A stretch of DNA of 27,867 nucleotides from CAYSCS01 sp964429695 (GCA_964429695.1 CAYSCS010000083.1:1-27867), one strand, 5' to 3'; positions 13,148-21,599 are shown, numbered from the stretch's first letter. Notes: generated from the sequence alone by a model not told the origin. Numbers and translations are program-made.

Positions 13148-14329
13148 ATGGGTAAAAGAAATATCGTCATCATGCCCGGCGACGGAATAGGAAAAGTAGT
13201 TCTTCCCGAAGCCCTCAGAGTTCTTGAGGCTGTGGGGTTTGAGGCCAATTACATCCATGCAGATGTGGGGTGGGAATTCTGGTGCAAGGAAGGTAATCCG
13301 CTTCCAAAGCGCACCCTTGAGCTCCTCGAAAAACATCGCATCGGTCTTTTTGGGGCCATAACTTCAAAGCCCAAGGAACAAGCTGCAAAAGAATTAAACC
13401 CTGAACTTCAGGGGAAGGGTTATGTTTATTACAGCCCTATTGTCGGGCTCAGACAACACTTCAACCTTGATATCTGTATTCGACCCTGCCGTTCTTTCAA
13501 GGGAAACCCTCTAAACTTCGTGAAAAGGGTAAACAATACTTGCTATGAGCCGGAGATTGATGTCGTTGTTTTCCGCCAGAACACAGAATGCCTCTATTGC
13601 GGAGTGGAATGGACTAATCCCCCTGATGTCGTGCGCAAGGCTTTAGAGACTCACCCCAAAATGGCGGCATTTAAGGATGTGCCGAGCGAGGATTTAGCCC
13701 TTTCCTGCCGTATTTTTTCAAGGCAGGCCTGCCAGAGAATAGTCCTTGAAGCCTTCAAGTATGCCCGTAAGTTTGGATATAAGAGTGTCACTGTCTGTGA
13801 GAAACCGAATGTCATCCGTGAGACCTCAGGAATGATGCTTGAAGAGGCAAGAAAAATAGCGCGTGACTTCCCTGAGATCCAGCTCTGGGAGACAAACATC
13901 GATGCCCAGATGATGTGGCTCAACAAGAATCCGGAAGATTATGGGGTGATAGTCTCGGGTAACATGTTCGGCGACATCGTAAGCGATGCCTTTGCCGGAC
14001 TCGTCGGAGGCTTGGGATTTGCCAATAGCGCCAACTTGGGTAAAGATTGTGCCATTTTTGAACCAACTCATGGCTCTGCTCCAAAATATGAACATCTCAA
14101 CCCCCCCATTGTCAACCCCATCGCCATGATTCTGAGCGCGTGTTTGATGCTTGAGTATCTTGAGGAGATTGAAAAGGCAAGGAGAATAAGAGAGGCAATA
14201 AGTGCCGTGATTGCTGAGGGAAAGGTAAGGACCTACGACATGCTCCGGCTGGTTGGTGGCCCAGATGTGATCGCAAAGGGAGCAGCTTCCACTACCCAAA
14301 TGACAGATGCCATAATCGAAAAACTCTAA
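13148..14329 (+). CDS. Isocitrate/isopropylmalate dehydrogenase-family enzyme, isocitrate-type
   Basis: A 393-residue metal-dependent beta-decarboxylating dehydrogenase, expected to interconvert isocitrate (or a homologue) and 2-oxoglutarate plus CO2. By alignment from memory to E. coli Icd, the three substrate-binding arginines are present (Arg102, Arg112, Arg143), as are Ser96, the catalytic lysine Lys219 (CEKPNVIRETSG) and the metal aspartates Asp276 and Asp280 (GDIVSDAFAGLVGGLG). Lys313-Tyr314 in GSAPKYEHL match the NADP-choosing pair of NADP-type enzymes. Odd points: the Asn of SLNVALRQ is Ile98 (SPIVGLRQ), and the constant RENSE/RENTE is RQNTE (143-147), with Cys at 148. First gene of the plus-strand operon; AAGGAGG precedes the ATG. 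Homoisocitrate or another 2-hydroxy tricarboxylate is an alternative substrate. Confidence 0.9.
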   Translation: MGKRNIVIMPGDGIGKVVLPEALRVLEAVGFEANYIHADVGWEFWCKEGNPLPKRTLELLEKHRIGLFGAITSKPKEQAAKELNPELQGKGYVYYSPIVGLRQHFNLDICIRPCRSFKGNPLNFVKRVNNTCYEPEIDVVVFRQNTECLYCGVEWTNPPDVVRKALETHPKMAAFKDVPSEDLALSCRIFSRQACQRIVLEAFKYARKFGYKSVTVCEKPNVIRETSGMMLEEARKIARDFPEIQLWETNIDAQMMWLNKNPEDYGVIVSGNMFGDIVSDAFAGLVGGLGFANSANLGKDCAIFEPTHGSAPKYEHLNPPIVNPIAMILSACLMLEYLEEIEKARRIREAISAVIAEGKVRTYDMLRLVGGPDVIAKGAASTTQMTDAIIEKL

Positions 14330-14377
14330 TCTCTCTTTTCCGCTCAGTTTGAAATGAAGAATCATCCGAGGTGATTC

Positions 14378-14944
14378 ATGAAACAGAAAATTGAAAGCCT
14401 ATTTAAAAATCAACTAGAAAAAATAAAAAACTTGACGCTTCGAGAAAAGGTTGTTGCAGTCTGGGAAGAGGCTGCCTTAAAGGGAGGATGGAAAGAGGGA
14501 GACCTGGAGGAGATCCCCTTTACCCTTCTCACAGATTCAAAAGGAGTAAATCTCATCGAACATACCCTTGCTGTAACAGAAGGAGCAGTGGGGCTGGCAC
14601 GCTCGATGATAGAAAACTACCGAAAAATGCCCTTCGAGATAGACTTTGACCTGCTCATTGCAGGAGGGCTCCTCCATGATGTGGGGAAACTCCTTGAGAT
14701 AGAAAAGACAGCGGAGGGAAAATATCAGAATAGCAGAAAGGGTAAATGCGCAAGGCATCCTATTTCTGGAGCTATACTTGTGGCCCAGGCCGGACTTCCC
14801 GATGACATAATCAACATCGTTGCCTGTCACGCCAAAGAAGGTGAAGGAAGGCCGAAAAGAGTGGAAACCGTGTTAATTCACCAAGCTGACTTCGCAACCT
14901 TCGACCCCCTTGTACTTTTGGAAAAAAAGCAGTTAATCGTCTGA
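14378..14944 (+). CDS. HD-domain phosphohydrolase
   Basis: A 188-residue stand-alone HD-domain protein with a full metal-ligand set: His62 (LIEHTLAVTEG), His100-Asp101 (GGLLHDVGK), His127 (ARHPISGAIL), His151 (ACHAKEG) and Asp171 (IHQADFATFDP). HD proteins with this HDxGK form hydrolyse phosphodiesters or phosphomonoesters, often of nucleotides. The N-terminal ~50 residues are helical and not recognisable. It sits between the IDH-family and aconitase-family genes (48 bp and 15 bp gaps) with an ordinary CGAGGTGA site, so it is co-transcribed with central-carbon enzymes. Its substrate is unknown; a nucleotide signal or a damaged cofactor (NADP-type) would make sense here, but nothing in the sequence shows this. 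Confidence 0.85.
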   Translation: MKQKIESLFKNQLEKIKNLTLREKVVAVWEEAALKGGWKEGDLEEIPFTLLTDSKGVNLIEHTLAVTEGAVGLARSMIENYRKMPFEIDFDLLIAGGLLHDVGKLLEIEKTAEGKYQNSRKGKCARHPISGAILVAQAGLPDDIINIVACHAKEGEGRPKRVETVLIHQADFATFDPLVLLEKKQLIV

Positions 14945-14959
14945 GACAAGGAGGAGTAA

Positions 14960-16771
14960 ATGGGTAAGACAATCATCGAAAAAATTATTGCGCGTCACTC
15001 AAACCAGGGAGTAAAAGCAGGGGATACAGTTGACATGGAAGTTGATGCCCGGATTGCGCGCGATTTTGGCGGAGCAAATGTGGTCCAGCATCTTGAAGAA
15101 TATGGACTCACGGTCAATGACCCGCAAAAGACTTATTTCACCTTTGACTGCAATCCAGGAGGCTCATCCCAGAAGTATGCGACCAATCAGCAGCTCTGTA
15201 GAGAATTTGCCCGAAGGCATGGAATAAAAGTCTATGACATTGAAGCAGGAATAGGAACTCATATCGCCATAGATGAAGGGCTCGTATCTCCAGGAGAAAC
15301 TCTTGTCTCCACCGATTCCCATGCAAACCTTGTGGGAGCCATCGGTGCCTTCGGTCAGGGAATGGGGGATCAGGACATTGCTTATGCCTTCTGGAGGGGA
15401 AAGATATGGTTCAAGGTGCCGCCCACGGTTAAAATAGTTCTTAAAGGCAAGCCTTCAGAGCAGGTAACGCCAAAAGATGTGGTGCTTTCGATGTTGAAAA
15501 GGCTGGGAGCGAGCGGGCTCCTGGGATTTGCCTGTGAATTCTACGGGGATTATGTAGATGGACTGGGACTTTCTGGCAGAATAACGATTGCCTCTATGAT
15601 GACTGAGATGGGAGGAATATGCGCCTTTTTTCCCCCAAACGATGAAGTCCTCGCTTACTGTAACGCAGTGAGTCAAAAGAAGTTCACACCCTGTTACGCA
15701 GACCATGATGCAAGCTATGCAAAGACTATTGAGTTTGAGCTCGATGGACTCGTCCCCCTCATCTCAAGACCGGGGCATCCGGAAGATGTGGTGCCTGTCA
15801 ACGAAGTTGCAGGAAAAAAGATTGACTCAGTTTTCATCGGGAGCTGCACAAACGGACGCCTGGAAGACCTTGCTCTTGCAGCCTCTCTCCTCAGCCAGAG
15901 AAAGGTCGCTCCGGGTGTGGTCCTGAAAGTCGTGCCCTCGACTGATAAGATCTGGCAGAAGGCACTTAGAGAGGGGTTAATCTCGATTTTTAAAGAGGCA
16001 GGAGCACTAGTGGGCAATGCAGGTTGTGCCGGATGTGCAGAAGGGCAAATAGGTCAGAATGGACCTGGAGAGGTTACAGTCAGTACCGGAAATCGTAATT
16101 TTAGTGGGAAACAGGGAAAAGGGGATGTCTACCTTGCTTCTCCCTTGACTGCAGCTGCTTCAGCCGTAGCAGGACACATCACGACTGCAGACAGAATCCC
16201 CGAAAAACCTTCTCTCTTTAAGGCTCAGCTCGAAATTAAAACCAAAAAAGAAGAAGCTCCGCTTAAAAGAGAGAAAAAACTCACCACAATCAGAGGAAGA
16301 GTTTGGGTCATAAGGAAAAGTAATATCGACACAGACATGATCTACCATAATCGTTATTTAACAGTAACCAACCTTGAGGAAATGGGGCAGTATGCATTTT
16401 CAAACCTTGAAGGCTGGAAAGACTTCCCCCAAAAAGCAAGGCCGGGCGATATAATCGTCGTGGAAGGAGAGAATTTTGGCTGCGGTTCAAGTCGGCAGCA
16501 GGCTGTGGATTGTTTTAAAGCTCTGGGCATAAGCCTCATCATCGCTAAATCATTTGGTGCAATCTACGAGAGAAACGCTATAAATTCTGGATTCCCAATC
16601 ATTCAGGCAAAGAACATCCAGGAACTAAGCCTCAAGGATGGGGAGGAGATTGAGGTTGACCTCCTCAGCGGCGAGGTCAGAAAGTCATCAACGAAAGAAA
16701 GGATTCAAGCCAACCCATTCTCAAAAGTCCAGTTTGAAATTTATGAGCGTGGAGGGTTACTCAATCCTTGA
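14960..16771 (+). CDS. Single-chain aconitase-family hydro-lyase (LeuC-LeuD-type fusion)
   Basis: A 603-residue aconitase-superfamily protein that joins a LeuC-like [4Fe-4S] part (1 to about 410) to a LeuD-like swivel domain (about 443-603) through a lysine/glutamate-rich linker (425-440). Cluster cysteines are Cys296 (IGSCTNGRLED), Cys356 and Cys359 (GCAGCAEGQ). The swivel domain has NIDTDMIYHNRYL (455-467) and ENFGCGSSRQQA (504-515). The layout is that of the Aquifex-type putative aconitase family, not of bacterial AcnA or AcnB, which are far longer. Likely reaction: citrate/cis-aconitate/isocitrate isomerisation, feeding the IDH-family enzyme two genes upstream. AAGGAGGAG precedes the ATG. 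Homoaconitase or another tricarboxylate is possible. Confidence 0.88.
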   Translation: MGKTIIEKIIARHSNQGVKAGDTVDMEVDARIARDFGGANVVQHLEEYGLTVNDPQKTYFTFDCNPGGSSQKYATNQQLCREFARRHGIKVYDIEAGIGTHIAIDEGLVSPGETLVSTDSHANLVGAIGAFGQGMGDQDIAYAFWRGKIWFKVPPTVKIVLKGKPSEQVTPKDVVLSMLKRLGASGLLGFACEFYGDYVDGLGLSGRITIASMMTEMGGICAFFPPNDEVLAYCNAVSQKKFTPCYADHDASYAKTIEFELDGLVPLISRPGHPEDVVPVNEVAGKKIDSVFIGSCTNGRLEDLALAASLLSQRKVAPGVVLKVVPSTDKIWQKALREGLISIFKEAGALVGNAGCAGCAEGQIGQNGPGEVTVSTGNRNFSGKQGKGDVYLASPLTAAASAVAGHITTADRIPEKPSLFKAQLEIKTKKEEAPLKREKKLTTIRGRVWVIRKSNIDTDMIYHNRYLTVTNLEEMGQYAFSNLEGWKDFPQKARPGDIIVVEGENFGCGSSRQQAVDCFKALGISLIIAKSFGAIYERNAINSGFPIIQAKNIQELSLKDGEEIEVDLLSGEVRKSSTKERIQANPFSKVQFEIYERGGLLNP

Positions 16772-16862
16772 GAAAAAATCGTGAGTGAAGTCACTCTTTG
16801 AGGTTTAAGAGTAAAAACTGAATGGAGAGAATGGAGGAAAAAATAATTTTGAGGAGGAAAAA

Positions 16863-18089
16863 ATGAAGACTGAGGTAGAAGTGGGGAAAAAAAACACTGA
16901 TTCTGACTGTTGGATTTTGTTCGAAAAAAAAGAAAGCGGTGGACTTAAAATAGAGGTAAAAAGCAAAGTTAGTTCGATGTACGGTGAGGCAATCGTTCGC
17001 AGCGCAGAAGAGATGATGAAATTTTACGGAATCAGAAATGCTCGTCTCTACATCGAGGATGGAGGAAGCCTGCCCTTTGTCCTTGCGGCAAGGATTGAGG
17101 CTGCTATCAAAAAATGTTTCCCCGAGAAGAAAGAAGAGTTCTTAAAGCCCGTCCTCCCCCAAAATCTTTATCCTGTGCAAAGAGACAGATTCCGCAGAAG
17201 CCGTCTTTATGTTCCCGGCGACCAGCCCCGGCTCATCATCAACGCCGGCCTCTTTAAACCCGATGGGATAATCCTTGACCTCGAAGATGCAGTGGCTCCT
17301 GCAGAAAAAGAATCTGCTAGATATATTGTCCGTAACGCTTTAAGAGAAGTTGATTTCATGGGTGCAGAAAGGATGGTGCGCATCAATCAACTTCCGCAAG
17401 GGCTTGAGGATCTAAATTTCATCGTCCCTCATGGCGTGCATACCATCCTCATTCCCAAATGCGAAGACCCTGAAACCGTAAAAGAAATTGACTCGAAGGT
17501 TCAATCTCTGCGTAAAGAAAAAAACATCAAGAATGAAGTCTTCCTCATGCCTATAATCGAAAGCGCCCTCGGAGTGATCAATGCTTACAGAATAGCCTCA
17601 GCCTCGACGAATAATGTGGCCCTCACCATAGGGCTTGAAGACTTCACCGCAGACATAGGGGCAGAAAGAACTCTCGAGGGAAAAGAAAGTTTTTTGGCAA
17701 GACTTGAAATTGTGCTTGCTGCCAGAGCCGCAGGCATCCAGCCTATCGATAGTGTTTTTTCTGATGTTGCGGATGAGGAAGGACTTCGAATAAGTGTCCT
17801 TGAAGCAAAATCCCTGGGTTTTGAAGGAAAAGGTTGCATCCATCCTTCACAGATTAAAATTGTGAACGAAGGGTTCTGCCCTTCTGATAAAGAAATAGAA
17901 AGGGCGATGAAAATAATCCTTGCCCTTGAAGAGGCTCAGAAAAAGGGAACAGGAGTGGTCGCCCTGGGAACAAAGATGATAGACCCTCCAGTAGTCAAAC
18001 GCGCCGAACGAATCTTAAAGCTTGCCATAGAAAACAAGAAGATTCCGGTAAACTGGAGAGAGGAGGTCAAGAATGAAGGGAAAAATTAA
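16863..18089 (+). CDS. Citrate-lyase acyl-carrier (CitD) and beta-subunit (CitE) fusion
   Basis: A 408-residue fusion. Residues 1 to about 85 resemble CitD, the acyl-carrier gamma subunit: Ser14 (NTDSDCWILF) fits the serine that carries the phosphoribosyl-dephospho-CoA group, followed by VSSMYGEAI (36-44) and FVLAARIEAAI (72-82). A linker leads to a CitE/HpcH-type TIM barrel from about 110: RRSRLYVPGDQPR (111-123), the magnesium/substrate region IILDLEDAVAPAEKESAR (136-153), Glu233 (PIIESALGVINA) and LEDFTADIG (258-266), with GCIHPSQI (324-331) at the end. CitE cleaves citryl-ACP to oxaloacetate and acetyl-ACP. GAGGAGG precedes the ATG; the end overlaps citF by 17 bp. Separate citD and citE genes are the norm, so the fusion is unusual. 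Citramalyl- or another acyl-ACP is possible as substrate. Confidence 0.88.
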   Translation: MKTEVEVGKKNTDSDCWILFEKKESGGLKIEVKSKVSSMYGEAIVRSAEEMMKFYGIRNARLYIEDGGSLPFVLAARIEAAIKKCFPEKKEEFLKPVLPQNLYPVQRDRFRRSRLYVPGDQPRLIINAGLFKPDGIILDLEDAVAPAEKESARYIVRNALREVDFMGAERMVRINQLPQGLEDLNFIVPHGVHTILIPKCEDPETVKEIDSKVQSLRKEKNIKNEVFLMPIIESALGVINAYRIASASTNNVALTIGLEDFTADIGAERTLEGKESFLARLEIVLAARAAGIQPIDSVFSDVADEEGLRISVLEAKSLGFEGKGCIHPSQIKIVNEGFCPSDKEIERAMKIILALEEAQKKGTGVVALGTKMIDPPVVKRAERILKLAIENKKIPVNWREEVKNEGKN

Positions 18090-19629
18090 CGCAGCTGGGA
18101 GATGGGTTCCCGATAAAATAAACGATCAACCGGTCACCCCTTTCCAAGGTGTAGGGAAATACATCCCTACCGGAAGAAAAGCGGCTCCACCCATCGCTTC
18201 CTGTGCTCACTATCCACCCGATGGAAATAAAGTTGTTCCCAGTCTACGGGAGGCACTCGAGCGAGCAGGCCTCCGAGACGGAATGACAATTTCCACTCAT
18301 CACCATTTCAGGGATGGAGATAAAGTTGCGGTTAAAATCTTCGATATTGCGGCAGAAATGGGGGTAAGAAACCTAAGATGGTTCCCAAGCGCTTCTTTCC
18401 CCTGCCAAGCCCCCCTCATCAAGCACCTCGAATCTGGTGTCATCCATCATATAGAAGGAAGCATGAACGGACCTCTAGGGGAATACTGTTCCCGGGGAAA
18501 GATGAAAGGCCAGGGAGTTCTTCGTTCTCATGGAGGGAGATACAGAGCAGTGCAGGATGGAGAGGTGCATATTGACATTGCCGTCATTGCTGCTCCCACG
18601 GCAGACCCTTTTGGAAATGCAAATGGACTCACGGGCAAATCAGCCTGCGGGCTTCTTGGTTTTGCCCTGGCTGATTCTCAGTATGCGGATAAGGTGATAG
18701 TGGTCACTGACAACCTCGTCCCCTTCCCCTGTATTCCCTGGCAGATTCACGGAAACTATGTAGATTATGTAGTGGTCATGGATGAAATAGGCGACCCATC
18801 CAAGATTGTCTCCGGCACGACTCAAATAACAAGGAGCCCGGCAAGATTGCTCATCGCAGAATCAATCGCCCGCTTCATTAAAGAAGCAGGGATAATGAAG
18901 AATGGCTTTTCGTTTCAAGCTGGCGCAGGGGGAATTGCTTTGGCATTTGTGATGTACCTCAAACAATACATGAAGGAAGCCAATGTCAAGGCTCGCTTTG
19001 TGAGAGGAGGAAGCACTAAATATCTCGTGGAGCTCCTCGAAGAGGGTCTCACAGATTACATCCTCGATGGTCAAACCTTCGACCTCGAAGGAGTCAGGTC
19101 AATGAGAGAAAATCCTCGCCACGTAAACACGAGCCCCTTCACTAGCTACAATTACCATGGCAAGGGAAATTTCGCTAGCATGGTGGATGTAGTTGTCCTC
19201 GGAGCCACAGAAATAGACGTAAATTTCAATGCAAATGTGGTCACCCATTCAGATGGGCTCCTCCTCCATGGAATAGGAGGATGGCAGGATTGTCTCTTCT
19301 CAAAATGCACAATCATTGGTGTCCCTTCCTTCCGCGATAGAATACCCGTCATTGTCGAGAGAGTCACCACTTTGTGTGGACCATCTGAACTAATCGACGT
19401 CGTGGTCACAGAAAAAGGAATCGCCATCAACCCCAAAAGGGAGGACCTCTTAAAAGCAGTCAAAAATTCTACTCTTCCTATAAAACCGATAGAAGATATA
19501 AAAAAAGAAGTTGAACAGATATGCGGAGGGCCACCCGCACCTCCTAAGGTAGATAAAAACCACGTCGTGGCAGCAATCCAGTGGGTTGATGGGACTGTTA
19601 TAGATGTGGTTTACAGAGTCCTTGATTAA
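18073..19629 (+). CDS. citF: Citrate lyase alpha subunit (citrate:acetyl-ACP transferase)
   Basis: A 518-residue CitF, close to the usual length. It exchanges acetyl for citryl on the acyl-carrier domain before cleavage by CitE. Typical segments: the N-terminal LREALERAGLRDGMTISTHHH (57-77), the glycine-rich NGPLGEY and KGQGVLRSHGG (145-155), IAAPTADPFGNANG (172-185), SFQAGAGGIALAF (280-292) and the C-terminal THSDGLLLHGIGGWQD (391-406). The start overlaps the CitDE frame, with GAGAGGAGG just upstream, so translation is coupled. With the CitD and CitE domains upstream, the operon encodes all three functional parts of a citrate-lyase-type enzyme. The ligase CitC and the prosthetic-group enzymes CitG/CitX are not in the window. 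Confidence 0.93.
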   Translation: MKGKINAAGRWVPDKINDQPVTPFQGVGKYIPTGRKAAPPIASCAHYPPDGNKVVPSLREALERAGLRDGMTISTHHHFRDGDKVAVKIFDIAAEMGVRNLRWFPSASFPCQAPLIKHLESGVIHHIEGSMNGPLGEYCSRGKMKGQGVLRSHGGRYRAVQDGEVHIDIAVIAAPTADPFGNANGLTGKSACGLLGFALADSQYADKVIVVTDNLVPFPCIPWQIHGNYVDYVVVMDEIGDPSKIVSGTTQITRSPARLLIAESIARFIKEAGIMKNGFSFQAGAGGIALAFVMYLKQYMKEANVKARFVRGGSTKYLVELLEEGLTDYILDGQTFDLEGVRSMRENPRHVNTSPFTSYNYHGKGNFASMVDVVVLGATEIDVNFNANVVTHSDGLLLHGIGGWQDCLFSKCTIIGVPSFRDRIPVIVERVTTLCGPSELIDVVVTEKGIAINPKREDLLKAVKNSTLPIKPIEDIKKEVEQICGGPPAPPKVDKNHVVAAIQWVDGTVIDVVYRVLD

Positions 19630-19643
19630 AGGAGGAGGATGAA

Positions 19644-20894
19644 ATGGGAAAGACATTGATCGAGAAGATCATAGCCAGGGCTTCGGGAAAAGGAGAAGTA
19701 AAGGCGGGAGAAATAGTCTTTGCCTCCCCCTACCGAATCCTTTCCCACGATAACTCTGCAGCTATCTCAAAAATATTTAAAGAAATGGGTGCAGAGAGAG
19801 TCTGGGACCCAGAGCGTATCTTCATTGCCCTCGACCACGCCGTCCCTCCCTCGGATGAAAAGAAGGCTCTCAATCATAAACTCATCCGAGAATTTGTCAG
19901 AGCCCAAGGAATCAAGCACTTTTACGATTGTGGCGTGGGCATCTGCCATCAGGTCCTTCCCGAATATGGGCATGTCATCCCTGGGTCACTCATTCTGGGC
20001 TCAGATTCCCACACAACAACCCACGGAGCCTTCGCAGCTGCAGGAATCGCCATAGGACGAACAGAGACGGCCAGCGTCTGGGCCTTAGGGAAAACATGGC
20101 TCAAGGTTCCTCAAACGATAAAAATCATCCTGAAGGGAAAACTCAAGAAAGGAGTTTATGCCAAGGATGTAATCCTCTATTTAATCGGGCAAATAGGAGC
20201 TGATGGAGCAAATTATAAATCGGTTGAATTTGCTGGAGAAATGGTTGAAGGGATGTCAGTGAGCGAAAGAATGACCATCTCAAATCTCTCTGCAGAAATG
20301 GGGGCAAAGGCAGCCATCTTTCCTTTCGATGAGACCACTCGAAAGTGGCTTGAGCCGAGAGTGCAACAACCCTACGAGCCTCTTTATGCCGATGAAGATG
20401 CATTCTACGAGAAAATCCTTGAGTACAACCTGAGTGATCTTGAGCCTCAAGTTGCATGCCCCCATAAAGTGGACAACGTTCATGCTCTGAAGGAGCTGGG
20501 AAAGGTGAAGATTGATGTTGCTCTCCTCGGGACATGCACCAACGGCAGACTCGATGACTTAAAGATAGCCTCAGAAATTGTCGCTGGGAAAAAAATAGCG
20601 CCGGGCGTAAGGCTTCTAGTTTACCCTGCCTCTCAGGAAGTCCTCAAGGAAGCTTTAAAGCTGGGTTATATTGAAAAACTGGTTGAAGCTGGGGCAGAGA
20701 TAGCCATCCCCTCTTGCGGACCGTGTCTCGGTGCCTATGGGGGTGTTCTTGCTCCTGGAGAAAAATGTATAAGCTCAGCCAATAGAAATTTCAAGGGAAG
20801 AATGGGATGTAAAGAAGATACAGAAATTTATCTTGCCAGCCCCGCAACTGTGGCAGCATCTGCCTTGGCTGGGTTCATCACCGCGGAGGTTTAA
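19644..20894 (+). CDS. leuC: LeuC-type hydro-lyase, [4Fe-4S] large subunit
   Basis: A 416-residue large subunit of the 3-isopropylmalate dehydratase/homoaconitase group. Cluster ligands are Cys298 (GTCTNGRLDD), Cys358 and Cys361 (SCGPCLGAYGG); the substrate region GSDSHTTTHGAF (119-130) and the ALDHAVPPSDEK block (62-73) are canonical. Length fits the roughly 420-residue archaeal-type LeuC/HacA rather than the longer E. coli form. It begins 14 bp after citF with AAAGGAGGAGG and is followed 1 bp later by leuD, its small subunit. A leucine role is the default call, but placement beside citrate-lyase genes suggests a second tricarboxylate or methyl-substituted acid (homoaconitate, mesaconate/citramalate, dimethylmaleate); undecided. 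Confidence 0.92.
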   Translation: MGKTLIEKIIARASGKGEVKAGEIVFASPYRILSHDNSAAISKIFKEMGAERVWDPERIFIALDHAVPPSDEKKALNHKLIREFVRAQGIKHFYDCGVGICHQVLPEYGHVIPGSLILGSDSHTTTHGAFAAAGIAIGRTETASVWALGKTWLKVPQTIKIILKGKLKKGVYAKDVILYLIGQIGADGANYKSVEFAGEMVEGMSVSERMTISNLSAEMGAKAAIFPFDETTRKWLEPRVQQPYEPLYADEDAFYEKILEYNLSDLEPQVACPHKVDNVHALKELGKVKIDVALLGTCTNGRLDDLKIASEIVAGKKIAPGVRLLVYPASQEVLKEALKLGYIEKLVEAGAEIAIPSCGPCLGAYGGVLAPGEKCISSANRNFKGRMGCKEDTEIYLASPATVAASALAGFITAEV

Positions 20895-20895
20895 G

Positions 20896-21432
20896 ATGAA
20901 AATTGAAGGAAGGGTGTGGATATTCAGGGACGATGATATAAACACTGATCTAATCTATCCTGGAAAGTATACCTACGAGCCTCTTCCTGGAGAAGAACAA
21001 GCTAAACATGCCATGGAGGACTATGATCCGGAATTCTCCAAGAAAGTAAATAAGAACGATATCATCGTCACAGGCAAAAATTTCGGATGCGGTTCGTCAA
21101 GAGAACAGGCGGTTACCTGCCTGAAAAATGCTGGAGTTGAAGCAATTGTTGCCAGATCATTCGCAAGGCTCTTCTATAGGAATGCAATAAACTCTGCTCT
21201 CACAGTCATCGAATGCCCGGAGGCTGTAGAGTTCATCTTTAAAAAAACAGATAAACAAGGCTCCATGCTCTCTGAGTTGAAGATGGAAATTGACCTCAAG
21301 GAAGGGAAAATCAGAATTGGCTCTGAAGAATTTTCATTCCCCAAATGGGATGAGCAGGCCATGCTTATCTTCGAGGCAGGAGGTCTCGCAGAATATACAC
21401 GTCGCTTAATCAAAGAAAAAACAAAGGCGTGA
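20896..21432 (+). CDS. leuD: LeuD-type hydro-lyase, small (swivel) subunit
   Basis: A 178-residue small subunit that closes the active site of the preceding LeuC. The motifs DDDINTDLIYPGKY (12-25), GKNFGCGSSREQA (60-72) and ARSFARLFYRNAINSAL (86-102) are plain. The substrate-choosing loop after PGKY is TYEPLPGEEQAKH, without the YL- that usually opens it in isopropylmalate isomerase and homoaconitase small subunits, so specificity may differ. ATG 20896-20898 follows GGAGG inside the end of leuC; a longer in-frame form would overlap leuC by 62 bp and has no site. Last gene of the plus-strand operon. Confidence 0.92.
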   Translation: MKIEGRVWIFRDDDINTDLIYPGKYTYEPLPGEEQAKHAMEDYDPEFSKKVNKNDIIVTGKNFGCGSSREQAVTCLKNAGVEAIVARSFARLFYRNAINSALTVIECPEAVEFIFKKTDKQGSMLSELKMEIDLKEGKIRIGSEEFSFPKWDEQAMLIFEAGGLAEYTRRLIKEKTKA

Positions 21433-21555
21433 AAGCATCGACCTTCTAAGATTTTTTAGGCTCATAAATTTTATCCTTTCCCTACTTCGAAAACAGGAAA
21501 TATAAATACAATTGATTTTCATCCCACAACCTGAATTTCATTCAGCAATCAGGTC

Positions 21556-21599
21556 AAAAAAAAGAAGGAAACAAGACCAATAATTTGAAGAGTTTCCTT
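21556..21599 (-). terminator. Intrinsic-type terminator after the symporter gene
   Basis: On the minus strand AAGGAAAC (21599-21592) and GTTTCCTT (21572-21565) form an 8-bp stem around a 19-nt loop, followed almost at once by eight T (21563-21556). The stem starts within the symporter stop codon. The stem is AT-rich and the loop long, so efficiency is uncertain, but position and T-run fit the end of the minus-strand operon. No comparable terminator is visible on the plus strand after leuD. Confidence 0.5.

Noticed and set aside
13651..13926. Minus-strand open frames inside the IDH, aconitase and CitF genes
   Set aside because: Opposite-strand shadows of well-conserved genes without ribosome binding sites.
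16772..16862. Short hairpin GAGTG-AAGT-CACTC after the aconitase-family gene
   Set aside because: Five-base stem with only three T after it; too weak to call a terminator or attenuator inside the operon.
21433..21555. Possible plus-strand terminator after leuD
   Set aside because: CTAA/TTAG and ACCTGA/TCAGGT pairings exist, but none is followed by a T-run on the plus strand.
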